Origin: Kocuria carniphila
Lineage (GTDB): Bacteria; Actinomycetota; Actinomycetes; Actinomycetales; Micrococcaceae
NCBI RefSeq assembly: GCF_004136555.1
Contig: NZ_NOIT01000007.1
Location: 62,001 to 126,000 of the forward strand
Direction of reading: 5' to 3'
Length of the DNA stretch: 64,000 nt
Both the position numbers and the translations under genes were made by a program. Below are positions 1 to 9,797 of the stretch, piece by piece (within the stretch, counting starts at the first letter, position 1; every line of letters starts with the position of its first letter). The notes below the pieces were generated by a model. That model saw nothing but the letters and a program-made list of their open reading frames with translations, did no database searches and was not told where the DNA came from.

Positions 1-127
1 TCCACTCGTCCGAGGACTCGATCCACTTGCACACGTCGTCATTGGTGACCGTCACGGAAGGACGGTAGGCACCCATACCCAAGATCTTGGAATGGGCGTT
101 CGGGGTGTTCTGCTTAATGGTCGCCAC
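1..127 (-). CDS. fabH: 3-oxoacyl-ACP synthase III FabH, N-terminal fragment
   Basis: Partial gene running off the left edge; 42 codons are visible. The reading MATIKQNTPNAHSKILGMGA followed by YRPSVTVTNDDV and ESSDEW matches the start of FabH (KAS III), which condenses acetyl-CoA or branched acyl-CoA primers with malonyl-ACP to start type II fatty acid synthesis. The start is GTG at 127, with AGGAG ten bases upstream. It lies 63 bp downstream of fabD on the same strand, as expected for an actinobacterial fabD-fabH-acpP-fabF cluster. The catalytic Cys-His-Asn region is outside the window, so the call rests on the N-terminus and synteny. Confidence 0.85.
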   Translation of the reverse strand, partial: MATIKQNTPNAHSKILGMGAYRPSVTVTNDDVCKWIESSDEW

Positions 128-190
128 GAGAGGCTGACTCCTTACTTGGTGCAAATCCGTTGCGTGCTGCGCGATGGCGAGGCACCGTTG

Positions 191-1105
191 TCAGCTCAGA
201 ATACTCCGGACCGCTTCAAGATCTTCGGGTGTGTTAACCGCGGTTGCTTGTGCAGATTTCAGGCCACGCTTGGCCAGCCCCGCCAGAGTGCCGGCCGGCG
301 GAAGCTCGATGAGCTGCTCCACGTCCAGCTCGGCCATGGTGTCCATGCAGGCGTCCCAGCGCACGGGGCGACAGACCTGCTCCACGAGGGATTCGAGAAC
401 GTCGGTTCCCGAGGCGATGACCGAGCCGTCGAAGTTGGTCAACAACGTGTGGGCGGGGTCCTGCGGGGACAGCTGCGGAGCCAGCTCACGCAGCGGTTCC
501 AGCGCGGGAGCCATGTGCTCGGTGTGGAAGGCCCCGGCCACCTTGAGGGGGATCACCTTGGCGCGGGCCGGGGGATTCTCCTTCAACGCAGCCAACTGCT
601 CCAGGGTGCCGGCCGCAACGACCTGGCCACCACCATTGGCGTTGGCGGGGGAGGTGCCGGCTGCTGCGATGGCCTCGGCGACGTCGTCGGCCTTGCCGCC
701 GAGAACTGCGGCCATGCCCGTGGGCGTTGCCGCGGCGGCCTTGGCCATTTCGGTGGCGCGAACCCGGACGAATCGCATGGCGTCCGCCTCGCTCAGTACG
801 CCCGACAGAGCGGCGGCGGTTATCTCGCCCACGGAGTGACCCGCGAAGACGATGTCATCGCGGTCCTTGTAGGAGCTGGCCAGCAGCCGTCCGGCGATGA
901 GTCCTGCCGCCACGATGAGCGGCTGTGCGACGGCAGTGTCCTTGATCGTTTCCTCGTCCGCTTTGGTGCCGTAATGGGCGAGATCCAGCCCGGCGGCCTC
1001 GGACAGTTGCGCTACATGCTCTGGCACACCGTCCACGGTCAGCCATTCGCGGAGGAAACCTGGTTTCTGGGAGCCCTGACCCGGGCAAACTACGGCAATC
1101 ACCAT
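191..1105 (-). CDS. fabD: ACP S-malonyltransferase FabD
   Basis: 304 residues, normal for the family. FabD moves malonyl groups from CoA to acyl carrier protein in the cytoplasm, supplying the extender for FabH and FabF. GQGSQ lies at residues 9-13, the nucleophile elbow GHSVG at 89-93 (Ser91), and the catalytic His194 is in GAFHTEHM. It is followed by fabH and preceded, 88 bp upstream on the same strand, by a PucR-type regulator whose Streptomyces counterpart (FasR) activates this operon. The 88-bp gap is therefore a plausible regulator target, although I could not identify a clear operator in it. Confidence 0.95.
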   Translation of the reverse strand: MVIAVVCPGQGSQKPGFLREWLTVDGVPEHVAQLSEAAGLDLAHYGTKADEETIKDTAVAQPLIVAAGLIAGRLLASSYKDRDDIVFAGHSVGEITAAALSGVLSEADAMRFVRVRATEMAKAAAATPTGMAAVLGGKADDVAEAIAAAGTSPANANGGGQVVAAGTLEQLAALKENPPARAKVIPLKVAGAFHTEHMAPALEPLRELAPQLSPQDPAHTLLTNFDGSVIASGTDVLESLVEQVCRPVRWDACMDTMAELDVEQLIELPPAGTLAGLAKRGLKSAQATAVNTPEDLEAVRSILS

Positions 1106-1193
1106 CCTATTTCACCAAATCGTGACCGGATCGGGGGTGTTCTCGGCCACCAAGTGGTGTGTGCTGCTTTGTGCGAGTCCTACAAACCCACCC

Positions 1194-2429
1194 CTATTGG
1201 GGCGAGTTCAGGCGACCCGCGACCATGGCACAGTGCAGCACGAAGGCATCTCTGGGGATCAAGGGGTCCCACCCGGTGATGTCGCAGACCCTGCGCAGCC
1301 GATAGCGCACGGTGTTGGCGTGGACGAACAGTTCGCGAGACGTGGCCTCGAGAGAATTACCCACACTGAAGTAGGTGCTGAGGGTGTCCACCAGTCCGGT
1401 AGAGGAGCTGGACAGCGGTTCCCACACGGCGTCGACCATCGCTCGCAGGGCCAGTGGATCGCCGGACATGGCGCGTTCGGGCCACACGTCCTCGGAGTCC
1501 ACCGGCCTCGGGGCCTGGGGCCACGCCGACGTCGCTCGGAACCCTGCCGACGCGCGGTCGGCGGAGTATTTCGCATCGAACACCGTGTCGACGGCGGGGC
1601 CGAAGACCACGGTCCCCTCACCGAACACGGACGCGAGTCTGGGAAGAGCGCGTCGGGGGTCCTCGACGTCACCCAGGACGAGCACCAGGCGATCGGTCTG
1701 GATCGAGACCAAGCACTCCGCGGCATGGCGGGTCGCGGAACGGCGGATCTTGTCCACACTGCCCGGCCCGGTGGTGGCCGGTGCCGTACCCACCATGACT
1801 GTGACCTGACCCTGATCCGTCCACCCGAGCGCGGCGACCCGGGAACGAAGGGAGTCGGAGCGGTCCCCGCGCAGGATCCCGTCCACCACGAGTGACTCCA
1901 ACCGGGCGTCCCACGAGCCGCGGTTCTCGGCGGCCTTGGCATAGACGTCCGCGGCGGCAAAGGCGACTTCACGCGAGAAGCGCAGCACGGCCTCGCGCAA
2001 TGCGCTCTCGTCACTGGGCTGCGCGAGCTCGGGAACTTTTTCCTCCACGACGTCCACCACAATGCGCAGGACCTGCAGCGCGTTCTGCAGGGAAATGGAA
2101 CGGGTGAGTTCGGTGGGCGCCTGCTTGAAGACTTCCGTGAGCACCCAGACCGGCTCTTGCGGGTCCTCGTACCAGCGCACGAAGGAGGAGATACCGCGCT
2201 GAGCCAGGAGCCCGAGCTCGGAGCGTTCATCGGCGCGCAGCTGGGAGAACCACGGCAACGTAGTGCTCAGCCGTTGGACGGCCACGGTGGAAACCTGGCC
2301 CAGATTGGCCTTGAGATTGTCCAGGGTGCGCGGATGGGGGCTTCCGGCAGGTCGATTACGCAGGGGCCACGTCACACGTCGAGAGGAGCGTTGTCGTGCG
2401 GGAGCCGTGCCCTTGGAATCGGAAGCCAT
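1194..2429 (-). CDS. fasR: PucR-family transcriptional regulator, FasR-like activator of fatty acid synthesis
   Basis: 411 residues. The C-terminus carries the PucR/CdaR-type helix-turn-helix (around 355-400: NSLEATSRELFVHANTVRYR, then LRRVCDITGWDP), with a GGDEF-like linker region in the middle. The same position between aceE and fabD is held by FasR in Streptomyces coelicolor and by Rv2242 in Mycobacterium tuberculosis. In Streptomyces FasR activates fabD-fabH-acpP-fabF. Function here is inferred from fold and synteny. The ATG at 2429 starts downstream of the two aceE terminator hairpins, so it is probably transcribed separately from aceE. Confidence 0.85.
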   Translation of the reverse strand: MASDSKGTAPARQRSSRRVTWPLRNRPAGSPHPRTLDNLKANLGQVSTVAVQRLSTTLPWFSQLRADERSELGLLAQRGISSFVRWYEDPQEPVWVLTEVFKQAPTELTRSISLQNALQVLRIVVDVVEEKVPELAQPSDESALREAVLRFSREVAFAAADVYAKAAENRGSWDARLESLVVDGILRGDRSDSLRSRVAALGWTDQGQVTVMVGTAPATTGPGSVDKIRRSATRHAAECLVSIQTDRLVLVLGDVEDPRRALPRLASVFGEGTVVFGPAVDTVFDAKYSADRASAGFRATSAWPQAPRPVDSEDVWPERAMSGDPLALRAMVDAVWEPLSSSSTGLVDTLSTYFSVGNSLEATSRELFVHANTVRYRLRRVCDITGWDPLIPRDAFVLHCAMVAGRLNSPQ

Positions 2430-2452
2430 GGAATGAGGTTAGTGCATCCAAA

Positions 2453-2540
2453 ACCCTGACGCCCGCCCACGGTTTCGTGAGCGGGCGTCAGGGTCGATTC
2501 CGGGTGACGGTTACCGGGAGCGTGTCCCGGGAACCGTCAC
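2453..2540 (-). terminator. Double terminator downstream of aceE
   Basis: Two consecutive perfect or near-perfect hairpins fill the aceE-fasR gap. Hairpin 1 pairs 2453-2466 with 2481-2494 (14 bp), with a further CACG/CGTG inner stem. Hairpin 2 pairs 2504-2512 with 2532-2540 and 2514-2519 with 2525-2530. There is no long U-run, which is common for actinobacterial terminators. Together they should insulate fasR from aceE transcription. Confidence 0.75.
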
Positions 2541-2556
2541 CGTGCGGTCGGCGAGA

Positions 2557-5295
2557 TCAGGCCTCGCCGCCGGCGTTGCCGGAGGTACCGGCGTTCGGGT
2601 TGAGCAGGTCGTACTTGTCGATCGCCTGGGCCGGAGCGGACCAGTCGACCTCACCGCGCTTGGCCAGCATCTCCAGAGTGCGCACCACCATCGAGTGAGC
2701 GTCGATGTTGAAGAAGCGACGAGCGCCGGCGCGGGTGTCAGAGAATCCGAACCCGTCCGCACCCAGGGATGCCCAGTCGTTGGGCACGTACTGCCGGATC
2801 ATGTCCGGCAGGTCCGAGGCGAAGTCGCTCGTGGCGACGACGGGACCGGTGGCACCCGCCAGAGCCTGGGCCACGTACGGGGTGCGGGCACCCTCGTTGG
2901 GGTTGAGGAACGCTTCTTCCTCGGCGGCCTGCGCGTCGCGACGCAGGTTGATCCACGAGGTTACCGACCACACATCGGCGGAAACACCCCAGTCCTCCGC
3001 GAGGATCTTCTGAGCTTCGATGGCCCACGGCACACCCACACCGGAGGCGAGCAACTGCGCACGGGGACCCTCGTTCTCGGCCGGCTTGAGCAGGTAGATG
3101 CCCTTGACGATGCCCTCGACATCCACGTTCTCCGGCTCGGCAGGCTGGTGGATGGGCTCGTTGTACACCGTGAGGTAGTACATGACGTTGTGGTCCTCGT
3201 CGGCCGTGCCGTACATCTGCTCGATGCCGCGCTTGATGATGTGCGCGATTTCGTAGCCGTAGGCGGGGTCGTAGTGGATCACGGCGGGGTTGGTCGCGGC
3301 CAACAAGGGCGAGTGGCCGTCCATGTGCTGGAGACCTTCACCGGCCAGCGTGGTGCGACCGGCGGTCGCGCCGATGATGAAGCCACGCGCCAACTGGTCC
3401 GCTGCGGCCCAGAACACGTCACCGGTGCGCTGAAAGCCGAACATCGAGTAGAAGATGTAGAACGGGATCATCGGTTCGCCCTGGGTGGCGTAGGAGGTGC
3501 CCGCCGCGGTGAACGCGGCCACTGCGCCGTCCTCGTTGATACCCGGGTGCAGGATGACGCCCTGCTCGGACTCCTTGTAGGCCAGCATCAGTTCGCGGTC
3601 CACGGACAGGTAGTTCTGCCCGTTCGGGTTGTAGATCTTGGACGTCGGGAAGAACGAGTCCATACCGAACGTACGGGCTTCGTCGGGCACGATCGGCACG
3701 ATGCGCTGACCGAAGTCCTTCTCACGCATCAGATCCTTGAGGATGCGCACGAACGCCATGGTGGTCGCGGCGAGCTGCTTACCGGAGCCCTTCTTCGCGG
3801 ACTTGAACGCCTTGTCCGAGGGAAGGGTGATCTCCTTCTGCTCGTGCGGGCGGTCGGGGGTGAAGCCACCCAGTTCCTTACGCCGCTCGAGCATGTACTT
3901 GATCTCCGGCGAATCGGCACCCGGGTGGTAGTACGGCGCCCCGTACAGATCCTTTTCGAGCTCTTCGTCGCTGATCGGGATGCGCATGCGATCGCGGAAG
4001 GCCTTGAGGTCGTCCAGGGTCAACTTCTTCATCTGGTGCGTTGCGTTACGCGCCTCGAAGTGCGATCCCAGTCCGTAACCCTTGATGGCCTGGGCCAGAA
4101 TCACCGTGGGCTGGCCCTTGTGCTCCAGTGCTGCCTTATACGCGGCATAGACCTTGTTGTAGTCGTGAGCGCCGCGCTTCAGGTTCCAGATCTCGTCATC
4201 GGAGAGATCGGCCACCAATTCCTTGGTCTCCGGGGACTTGCCGAAGAAGTGATCGCGCACGAATCCACCGGACTCGGCCTTGTACGTCTGGTAATCACCA
4301 TCGAGCGTTTCGTTCATGATCCGAACGAGGTCGCCGGTCTTGTCCTTCTCAAGCAGGGAATCCCACTCGCGGCCCCACACGACCTTGATGACGTTCCAGC
4401 CCGCGCCACGGAAGAACGCTTCGAGCTCCTGGATGATCTTGCCGTTACCGCGCACCGGGCCGTCGAGTCGCTGCAGGTTGCAGTTGACCACGAACGTGAG
4501 ATTGTCCAACTTGTCGTTGGCGGCCACCTGCAGCAGACCGCGGCTCTCTGGCTCGTCCATCTCGCCGTCGCCCAAGAAGGCCCACACGTGCTGGTCGGAG
4601 GTGTCCTTGATGCCGCGGTTGTGCAGGTAGCGGTTGAACTGCGCCTGATAAATGGCGTTCATCGGACCGATACCCATGGATACGGTGGGGAACTGCCAGA
4701 AATCGGGGAGGCACCGCGGGTGCGGGTACGAGGGCAGCCCCTCGGGAGCCTTGGTCTTCTCCTGGCGGAAGGCATCCAGCTGTTCCTCGGTCAGGCGCCC
4801 TTCCAAGTAGGCGCGAGCGTAGTTACCGGGGGAGGAGTGGCCCTGCCAGAAGATCTGGTCACCACCACCCGGGTGCTCGGGTCCGCGGAAGAAGTGGTTC
4901 AAGCCCACTTCGTAGAGGGTGGCCACGCCGGCGTAGGAGGAAATATGGCCACCCACCCCGATTTCGGGGCGCTGCGCGCGGTGGACCATCACGGCGGCGT
5001 TCCAGCGAATGAACGCGCGGTACCGGCGCTCGATCTCCTCGTCGCCGGGGAATTCCGGTTCCTGGTCCACGGGAATGGTGTTCACGTAGTCCGAGGTAGT
5101 CACCATGGGCACACCGACCGAATGCGCACCCGCGTACTGCAACATGGCGCGCATGATGTACTGCGCGCGTTCGGTGCCCTGAGTCTCGATCAGACCCTTG
5201 AAGGATTCGATCCACTCTTGGGTTTCCTCGGAGTTGGCGTCCTCCAGATTATTGGTCAAGCCACTGAGAATGTGGTGGTTGCTGGATGAAGACAC
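2557..5295 (-). CDS. aceE: Pyruvate dehydrogenase E1 component, homodimeric type
   Basis: 912 residues with the chosen start. AceE decarboxylates pyruvate with thiamine diphosphate and acetylates the lipoyl domain of E2. The TPP motif begins with GDGEMDEPE and ends near NCN, and the N-terminus has the family signature [15 protein letters not shown]. An in-frame ATG exists about 100 bases upstream at 5397, but I chose GTG at 5295 because GAGAGG sits five bases before it and homologues begin a few residues before NHILSGL. Its neighbours (divergent DUF3052, downstream PucR regulator and fabD) match the M. tuberculosis Rv2239c-Rv2243 order, linking acetyl-CoA supply to fatty acid synthesis. Confidence 0.95.
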   Translation of the reverse strand: MSSSSNHHILSGLTNNLEDANSEETQEWIESFKGLIETQGTERAQYIMRAMLQYAGAHSVGVPMVTTSDYVNTIPVDQEPEFPGDEEIERRYRAFIRWNAAVMVHRAQRPEIGVGGHISSYAGVATLYEVGLNHFFRGPEHPGGGDQIFWQGHSSPGNYARAYLEGRLTEEQLDAFRQEKTKAPEGLPSYPHPRCLPDFWQFPTVSMGIGPMNAIYQAQFNRYLHNRGIKDTSDQHVWAFLGDGEMDEPESRGLLQVAANDKLDNLTFVVNCNLQRLDGPVRGNGKIIQELEAFFRGAGWNVIKVVWGREWDSLLEKDKTGDLVRIMNETLDGDYQTYKAESGGFVRDHFFGKSPETKELVADLSDDEIWNLKRGAHDYNKVYAAYKAALEHKGQPTVILAQAIKGYGLGSHFEARNATHQMKKLTLDDLKAFRDRMRIPISDEELEKDLYGAPYYHPGADSPEIKYMLERRKELGGFTPDRPHEQKEITLPSDKAFKSAKKGSGKQLAATTMAFVRILKDLMREKDFGQRIVPIVPDEARTFGMDSFFPTSKIYNPNGQNYLSVDRELMLAYKESEQGVILHPGINEDGAVAAFTAAGTSYATQGEPMIPFYIFYSMFGFQRTGDVFWAAADQLARGFIIGATAGRTTLAGEGLQHMDGHSPLLAATNPAVIHYDPAYGYEIAHIIKRGIEQMYGTADEDHNVMYYLTVYNEPIHQPAEPENVDVEGIVKGIYLLKPAENEGPRAQLLASGVGVPWAIEAQKILAEDWGVSADVWSVTSWINLRRDAQAAEEEAFLNPNEGARTPYVAQALAGATGPVVATSDFASDLPDMIRQYVPNDWASLGADGFGFSDTRAGARRFFNIDAHSMVVRTLEMLAKRGEVDWSAPAQAIDKYDLLNPNAGTSGNAGGEA

Positions 5296-5628
5296 TTCAA
5301 CCTCTCTATCATCGGCTCCGTGAATCGGGGGTGGCCCGGCGAGGAGCGTCATCGGTGCCCGCTGTGGGACGTACCGCTTTGCTCTATATCGTGTCATAAA
5401 TGGTCAGTGATCATACCGGCAGGCTCTGGTTCCGCGCGTCACATAGAAGTCGTCACAACAATTTGAATCCGCGCTTTCCATGCGGTGGAGCTTGAACGAG
5501 ACTCGAATCCGGTGTTGTCTTGTATCGCACCGTTTATATGTTCGGTCCGGCACCCGTCGGCCACGACATCCGTCAGTGCATCGGCACTGTGGGCGGTTGC
5601 ACGTCTACATCGAGAAGGAGTATATACG
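5296..5628. promoter_or_regulatory. Divergent promoter region of aceE and the DUF3052 gene
   Basis: 333 bp without a gene, more AT-rich than its surroundings. On the plus strand TTGTCT (5515-5520) lies 16 bases before TATGTT (5537-5542), a plausible -35/-10 pair for the DUF3052 gene. On the minus strand a TATAGA hexamer near 5384 could serve aceE. These are pattern matches only. Confidence 0.4.
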
Positions 5629-6045
5629 GTGAGCGAGGCAAAGGCCCCCGACGAGTCCGCGGTGGACCAGCTCAATTTTAAGGACGGCGACTACGTCCAG
5701 GAGTTCGGTTACGACGACGACGTCGACGCTCAGTTGCGGGACCAGATCGAAGCCACCATCGGCTCTGAGCTGTTCGATGACGAGGCCCAGGAAGTGGTGG
5801 ACGCCGTCATTCTGTGGTGGCGCGACGGCGACGGAGACCTGGTGGACGAACTCGTGGACGTCCAGACGACCCTTGACGAGGGCGGTGTGGTCTGGCTGCT
5901 GACCCCCAAGGCCGGCCGCGAAGGCCACGTTTCCCCGGCCGACGTGCAAGATGCTGCCCCCACCGCGGGGTTGCACGTGACCACCACCGCGCGGGTTTCC
6001 GCGGACTGGTCCGTCACCCGGTTGGCACCCAAGCGCAATTTCTGA
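5629..6045 (+). CDS. DUF3052 family protein
   Basis: 138 residues from GTG 5629, which has AAGGAG ten bases upstream; longer in-frame starts lack a binding site. This is an acidic cytoplasmic protein with no membrane segment and the DUF3052 pattern (LNFKDGDYVQEFGYDDDVD; VVDAVILWWRDGDGDL). It is the counterpart of M. tuberculosis Rv2239c, conserved beside aceE and ahpE across Actinobacteria. No biochemical function is known to me. The alternating acidic blocks and lack of catalytic motifs suggest a binding or regulatory role, which is inference. Confidence 0.8.
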   Translation: MSEAKAPDESAVDQLNFKDGDYVQEFGYDDDVDAQLRDQIEATIGSELFDDEAQEVVDAVILWWRDGDGDLVDELVDVQTTLDEGGVVWLLTPKAGREGHVSPADVQDAAPTAGLHVTTTARVSADWSVTRLAPKRNF

Positions 6046-6088
6046 CCATGTGCGCGATCACCCACCAGCCACGCCAGGAGCTGCTCCC

Positions 6089-6550
6089 ATGATCTCCGTC
6101 GGGTCTTCCGCACCGGATTTCACCCTGCCCAACCAGCGCGGCACCGCGGTGACGCTCTCACAGCTGCGCGGCAACCCCGCGGTGTTGATCTTCTTCCCGT
6201 TCGCGTTCTCACCCGTGTGCACCAGTGAGCTGTGCTATCTGCAGGACCACCCCGAAGTGTTCGAGATGAGCAACGCCAAGGTGCTGGGGATCTCCACCGA
6301 CAGTTCTTTCACCCTGGACGCTTTCGCACGCCAGGAATCCTATGACTTCGAGTTGCTGTCGGATTTCTGGCCCCACGGTGATGTCAGCCGGCGCTTCGGC
6401 GTTCTGTCCGAGGACGGCGGTTACGCCAAGCGGCAGACGTTTGTCCTTGATTCCCAGGGCGTGATCGTGGACGCTTTCGAGTCCGAGGTCACGGAACCCC
6501 GGCAATTGGAGCGCCTCGAACAGGCGCTGGCCCAACTCGAGCAGCACTGA
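6089..6550 (+). CDS. ahpE: Peroxiredoxin, AhpE type
   Basis: 153 residues, the same length as M. tuberculosis AhpE. Start ATG 6089 has AGGAG eight bases upstream; an ATG 13 codons earlier has no site. The thioredoxin fold with PVCTSELC places the peroxidatic Cys at 44, with a second Cys at 49 five residues later. Classical AhpE is a one-Cys enzyme, so Cys49 might act as a resolving thiol. It reduces peroxides and peroxynitrite in the cytoplasm. The stop overlaps the start of the following sirtuin by one base, indicating translational coupling. Confidence 0.88.
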   Translation: MISVGSSAPDFTLPNQRGTAVTLSQLRGNPAVLIFFPFAFSPVCTSELCYLQDHPEVFEMSNAKVLGISTDSSFTLDAFARQESYDFELLSDFWPHGDVSRRFGVLSEDGGYAKRQTFVLDSQGVIVDAFESEVTEPRQLERLEQALAQLEQH

Positions 6551-7464
6551 TGCCCGTTCGGGTGATTCGCGCCGGCTACGGGGCGCCCCTGGACGCGACA
6601 CAGTTTCCGGATCCTCATGCCCTCGATGCCGCCGCTGGACTGCCAGCGGCGGTTTCCGCGTTGTCGGGACGGCGGTTGGCGGTCCTCACGGGCGCGGGCG
6701 TCAGCACCGATTCCGGTATCCCGGACTATCGGGGCCCCGGGGCGAAACCACGAACGCCCATGACCTACCAGCAATTTATGGGCTCGAAACGGATGCGTCG
6801 TCATTACTGGGCGCGTAACCAGTTCGGATGGCACTTCGTCGCCCAGGCTAAACCTTCCGAGGCGCACGCGGCCCTGGCGGAATTGGAACACCGGGGCTCG
6901 CTCTGCGGAATCATCACCCAGAACATCGACCGGTTGCATCAAAAAGCCGGATGTATCGACGTCCTGGACCTGCACGGCACCCATCAACGGGTGATCTGCA
7001 CCCGTTGCCGCTCCACCATTCCCCGTGCGGTGTTGTCGGATCGCTTGGATGCGTTGAATCCCGGGTTCTACGACGACGTCGCCACGCGCCACGACATCGA
7101 ATACGCGCCGGACGCGGACGCCACCATTGAACACACCGAGCACTTCAACATCCTGGACTGCCCGGTGTGCAGCGGGATCCTCAAACCCGACGTGGTGTTC
7201 TTCGGCGAGAACGCGCCGGCGGAGCGGGTGCGTTACGCAAAACTGGTGGTCGACAGGGCCGAGGCACTTCTTGTCGCGGGCACGTCATTGACAGTCAATT
7301 CCGGCAAACGGTATGTGCGTCGGGCGGTGAGCAACGGGATTCCCGTGGTCATCGTCAATCACGGGGTCACGGGCTCCGATCACCTGGCCACGGTCAAGGT
7401 GGACGCGTTCGTGGGCGGGTTCCTGCGATCGCTCACAGATGAACTGCTCCGTGGTGTTGATTGA
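6550..7464 (+). CDS. NAD-dependent protein deacylase, Sir2 family (class II-like)
   Basis: 304 residues. The NAD-binding motif GAGVSTDSGIPDYRG lies at 48-62, followed by TQNIDRLHQKAG, the catalytic His in DLHGTH, and a zinc ribbon made by CTRC and CPVC pairs. The long insert between the Cys pairs and the sequence as a whole resemble SIRT4-type class II sirtuins. Substrates cannot be read from sequence. It overlaps the ahpE stop (TGATG) and so is probably co-expressed with the peroxiredoxin. Confidence 0.88.
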   Translation: MPVRVIRAGYGAPLDATQFPDPHALDAAAGLPAAVSALSGRRLAVLTGAGVSTDSGIPDYRGPGAKPRTPMTYQQFMGSKRMRRHYWARNQFGWHFVAQAKPSEAHAALAELEHRGSLCGIITQNIDRLHQKAGCIDVLDLHGTHQRVICTRCRSTIPRAVLSDRLDALNPGFYDDVATRHDIEYAPDADATIEHTEHFNILDCPVCSGILKPDVVFFGENAPAERVRYAKLVVDRAEALLVAGTSLTVNSGKRYVRRAVSNGIPVVIVNHGVTGSDHLATVKVDAFVGGFLRSLTDELLRGVD

Positions 7465-7496
7465 ATCGCCAGAGCTACATAAACTAGAACACGAAG

Positions 7497-7545
7497 ATCC
7501 CGTTGGGACTGCGGAGGGGAAGCCGCGGTACCAACGGGATTCTTT
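7497..7545. terminator. Bidirectional terminator between sir2 and ppgK
   Basis: ATCCCGTTGG (7497-7506) pairs with CCAACGGGAT (7531-7540), with an inner GCGG/CCGC stem. TCTTT follows on the plus strand. It lies in the short gap between two convergent genes. Confidence 0.75.
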
Positions 7546-7561
7546 GCGTTCGGGGTTCGTG

Positions 7562-8398
7562 CTACTTCTTCTCGGGGTCGATCACTGCCTTGGCCGCCTG
7601 TGCATCACGGCACTGCTGGGCCCACAGGGCAGCACCCACGATTCCCGCGTTATTGCGCAGTGAGGCAATCTCTACCGGGGTCTTCAGGTCCAGGTACGGC
7701 ACGAACTTCTCGGAGTTCTTGGACACACCGCCGCCAATGATGAACAGGGACGGGGAGAACAGGAACTCCACGTGGGAGAAATACCGCTGCAGTCGCTTCT
7801 TGGCCCATTTCTTCCATGGTAGATCCTCGCGTTCGCGAGCCGCCGCCGATGCCTGGGTCTCGGCGTCGTGGCCGTCGATTTCCAGGTGGCCTAGCTCGGC
7901 GTTGGGAACCAGCTGGCCGTTGAGGATCATTGCGGATCCGACGCCGGTGCCCAGGGTGATGACCATGACCAAACCGGTCTTGTCGCGGCCCGCGCCGTAG
8001 TACGCCTCCGCCAACCCGGCGCCGTCGGCGTCATTGAGAGCCTCCACTTCACGGCCCAGGGTTTCGGTCATGAGCGCATCCACGTTGGTGTTGATCCATG
8101 ACTTGTCCACGTTGGCGGCCGAGAGCGCCACGCCGTCCTTGATGATGGCCGGGAACACGATGCCCACGTGCGAGTCCGGAGCCGGGGCGTCGGGGCGGGA
8201 CTGCAGTTCGTCCACGATCTGCTTGACCACGGTGGCCACGGCCTCCGGGGTGGCCGGCTTGGGCGTGGGGATGCGGAACCGGTCGCCCACGAGCTCCCCG
8301 GTCCTGAGATCGACGATCCCGCCCTTGGTGCCGGTACCGCCGATATCAACTCCGATGCCGAGCGTCGAAGGGGCCTTCGAAGGGTTGGTGGGGCTCAT
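7562..8398 (-). CDS. ppgK: Polyphosphate glucokinase (ROK family)
   Basis: 278 residues. PpgK phosphorylates glucose using inorganic polyphosphate, often ATP as well, and is typical of Actinobacteria. The phosphate-binding loop is [11 protein letters not shown] (about 17-27). The second ROK segment is [10 protein letters not shown], followed by [22 protein letters not shown] lies six bases before the ATG at 8398. It stands alone between the convergent sir2 and map, which is on the same strand. Confidence 0.92.
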   Translation of the reverse strand: MSPTNPSKAPSTLGIGVDIGGTGTKGGIVDLRTGELVGDRFRIPTPKPATPEAVATVVKQIVDELQSRPDAPAPDSHVGIVFPAIIKDGVALSAANVDKSWINTNVDALMTETLGREVEALNDADGAGLAEAYYGAGRDKTGLVMVITLGTGVGSAMILNGQLVPNAELGHLEIDGHDAETQASAAAREREDLPWKKWAKKRLQRYFSHVEFLFSPSLFIIGGGVSKNSEKFVPYLDLKTPVEIASLRNNAGIVGAALWAQQCRDAQAAKAVIDPEKK

Positions 8399-8470
8399 GA
8401 ACGGTCCTCTCGGTTCACGGTGAAACCAGGTGGTCAGGGGCAGTGTTCTACCCCCGAATGTGCGGTTAGT

Positions 8471-9367
8471 TTACGGCAGGGTGAGTACGTCCACGCCGTC
8501 TTCTGTCACAGCCATGGTGTGTTCGAACTGGGCGGTGCGACGCTTGTCGGAAGTGGTGATGGTCCAATCGTCGTCCCACTGGTCCCACGCGATCGATCCG
8601 AGGGTCAGCATGGGCTCGATCGTGAAGATCATGCCCGGCTTCATCTCGGTGCTGTAGCCGGGGGCGGCGTCGTAATGCGGGATGATCAGCCCGGAGTGGA
8701 ACTCGCGCCCTACGCCGTGACCGGTGAAGTCGCGGACCACGCCGTAGTTGAAACGCTTGGCGTACTTCTCGATGACCCGACCGATCACGTTGATCTCGCG
8801 ACCCGGGCGAACGGCCTTGATCGCGCGGTTGGTGGCTTCGCGGGTGCGTTCCACCAGGAGCCGGGAGTCCTCGTCCACGTCGCCCACCAGGAAGGTTGCG
8901 TTGGTGTCGCCGTGCATTCCGTTCTTGTACGCGGTGACATCCAGGTTCACGATGTCCCCGTCCTCGAGCACGGTGGAGTCGGGGATCCCGTGACAGATGA
9001 CCTCGTTGAGGGACGTGCAGATGGACTTGCGGAAACCGCGATAGTCCAGGCACGACGGGTAGGCGCCGTGATCGCACATGTACTCGTGGGCGATGCTGTC
9101 GAGTTCATCGGTGGTGACACCGGGTTGTGCCGCGGCACCGGCCAGTTCGAGGGCGCGGGCCGCAATGCGACCGGCTTCGCGGACCAGCTCGATCTCCTCC
9201 GGGGTGTACATGTTGGAGTCATTGCCTTCATTGGCATCCATACGGCCCACATATTCGGGGCGAGTGATCGAGGCGGGGACCGTCCGTGAGGGTCCGATGA
9301 TCCCCGGTTTGAGGTCCCCGACGGGAGCGGTGGATCCGGGAGCTGGGGCCAGGTTGTGCGATGTCAC
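8471..9367 (-). CDS. map: Methionine aminopeptidase, type I
   Basis: 298 residues from GTG 9367, which has GGAGG twelve bases upstream. It removes the initiator Met from nascent proteins. The five metal ligands are present: Asp143, Asp154, His217, Glu251 and Glu282, plus catalytic His126. The roughly 50-residue N-terminal extension (PxxP-rich before the catalytic domain) is of the kind seen in the M. tuberculosis MetAP1c class. An alternative ATG at codon 43 would remove it. Confidence 0.93.
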   Translation of the reverse strand: MTSHNLAPAPGSTAPVGDLKPGIIGPSRTVPASITRPEYVGRMDANEGNDSNMYTPEEIELVREAGRIAARALELAGAAAQPGVTTDELDSIAHEYMCDHGAYPSCLDYRGFRKSICTSLNEVICHGIPDSTVLEDGDIVNLDVTAYKNGMHGDTNATFLVGDVDEDSRLLVERTREATNRAIKAVRPGREINVIGRVIEKYAKRFNYGVVRDFTGHGVGREFHSGLIIPHYDAAPGYSTEMKPGMIFTIEPMLTLGSIAWDQWDDDWTITTSDKRRTAQFEHTMAVTEDGVDVLTLP

Positions 9368-9555
9368 GGTGGGTCGTTGCCTCCAACGGGTTGAAACGAA
9401 GGGCAGCTGCCGGGCGGTATGCGGGCACTGCGCGGGTCTTGGCACTAGCCTAATCCTTAGACGCTCGGAGCAGAGCCGGGCAGAGGTCCAGGGTTTCACG
9501 TCCCGTGGATTGAACCGTCGAAGGGCGCGCAGCGCCGTGAGAGTGAGGGAATGTC

Positions 9556-9732
9556 ATGGCTGAGTACTGGTACAACCTGTACACCAAGCAGGTCGAGGAG
9601 GGGCCCAAGGACGACTATCGCAAGCTCATGGGGCCGTATGCCACTCGTGAGGAAGCTTCGCGTGCGCTGAAGACTGCCGCGGAGAACACCAAGCGCTGGG
9701 ACGATGAGGACGCCGCCTACAAGGGCGAGTAA
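9556..9732 (+). CDS. Small SPOR-like conserved protein
   Basis: 58 residues reading MAEYWYNLYTKQVEEGPKDD, then YRKLMGPYATREEASRALKT and a short acidic tail. The pattern 'WYN.xT..V..G...-GPY.TREEA..AL' resembles the small proteins found beside map in Micrococcaceae, with a remote SPOR-domain flavour. It has no signal peptide. A GAGGGA precedes the ATG by five bases, and a strong hairpin follows the stop. Function unknown. Confidence 0.7.
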   Translation: MAEYWYNLYTKQVEEGPKDDYRKLMGPYATREEASRALKTAAENTKRWDDEDAAYKGE

Positions 9733-9750
9733 GACACCTCGAACATGCAC

Positions 9751-9778
9751 ATGGCCCGGACGTCAACGTCCGGGCCAT
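9751..9778. terminator. Bidirectional terminator between the SPOR-like gene and panB
   Basis: ATGGCCCGGACGT (9751-9763) is complementary to 9766-9778. It lies between convergent genes and can serve both strands. Confidence 0.75.
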
Positions 9779-9797
9779 TGCCGTGTCTGGATCGAGG

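Noticed and set aside
92-1279. 395-codon plus-strand frame over fabD
   Set aside because: Antisense shadow of fabD and its upstream region; no ribosome site and no recognisable motif.
2542-5289. 915-codon open frame on the plus strand
   Set aside because: It is the complement of aceE, with repetitive His/Val/Gly/Asp composition typical of antisense frames in high-G+C DNA and no family match.
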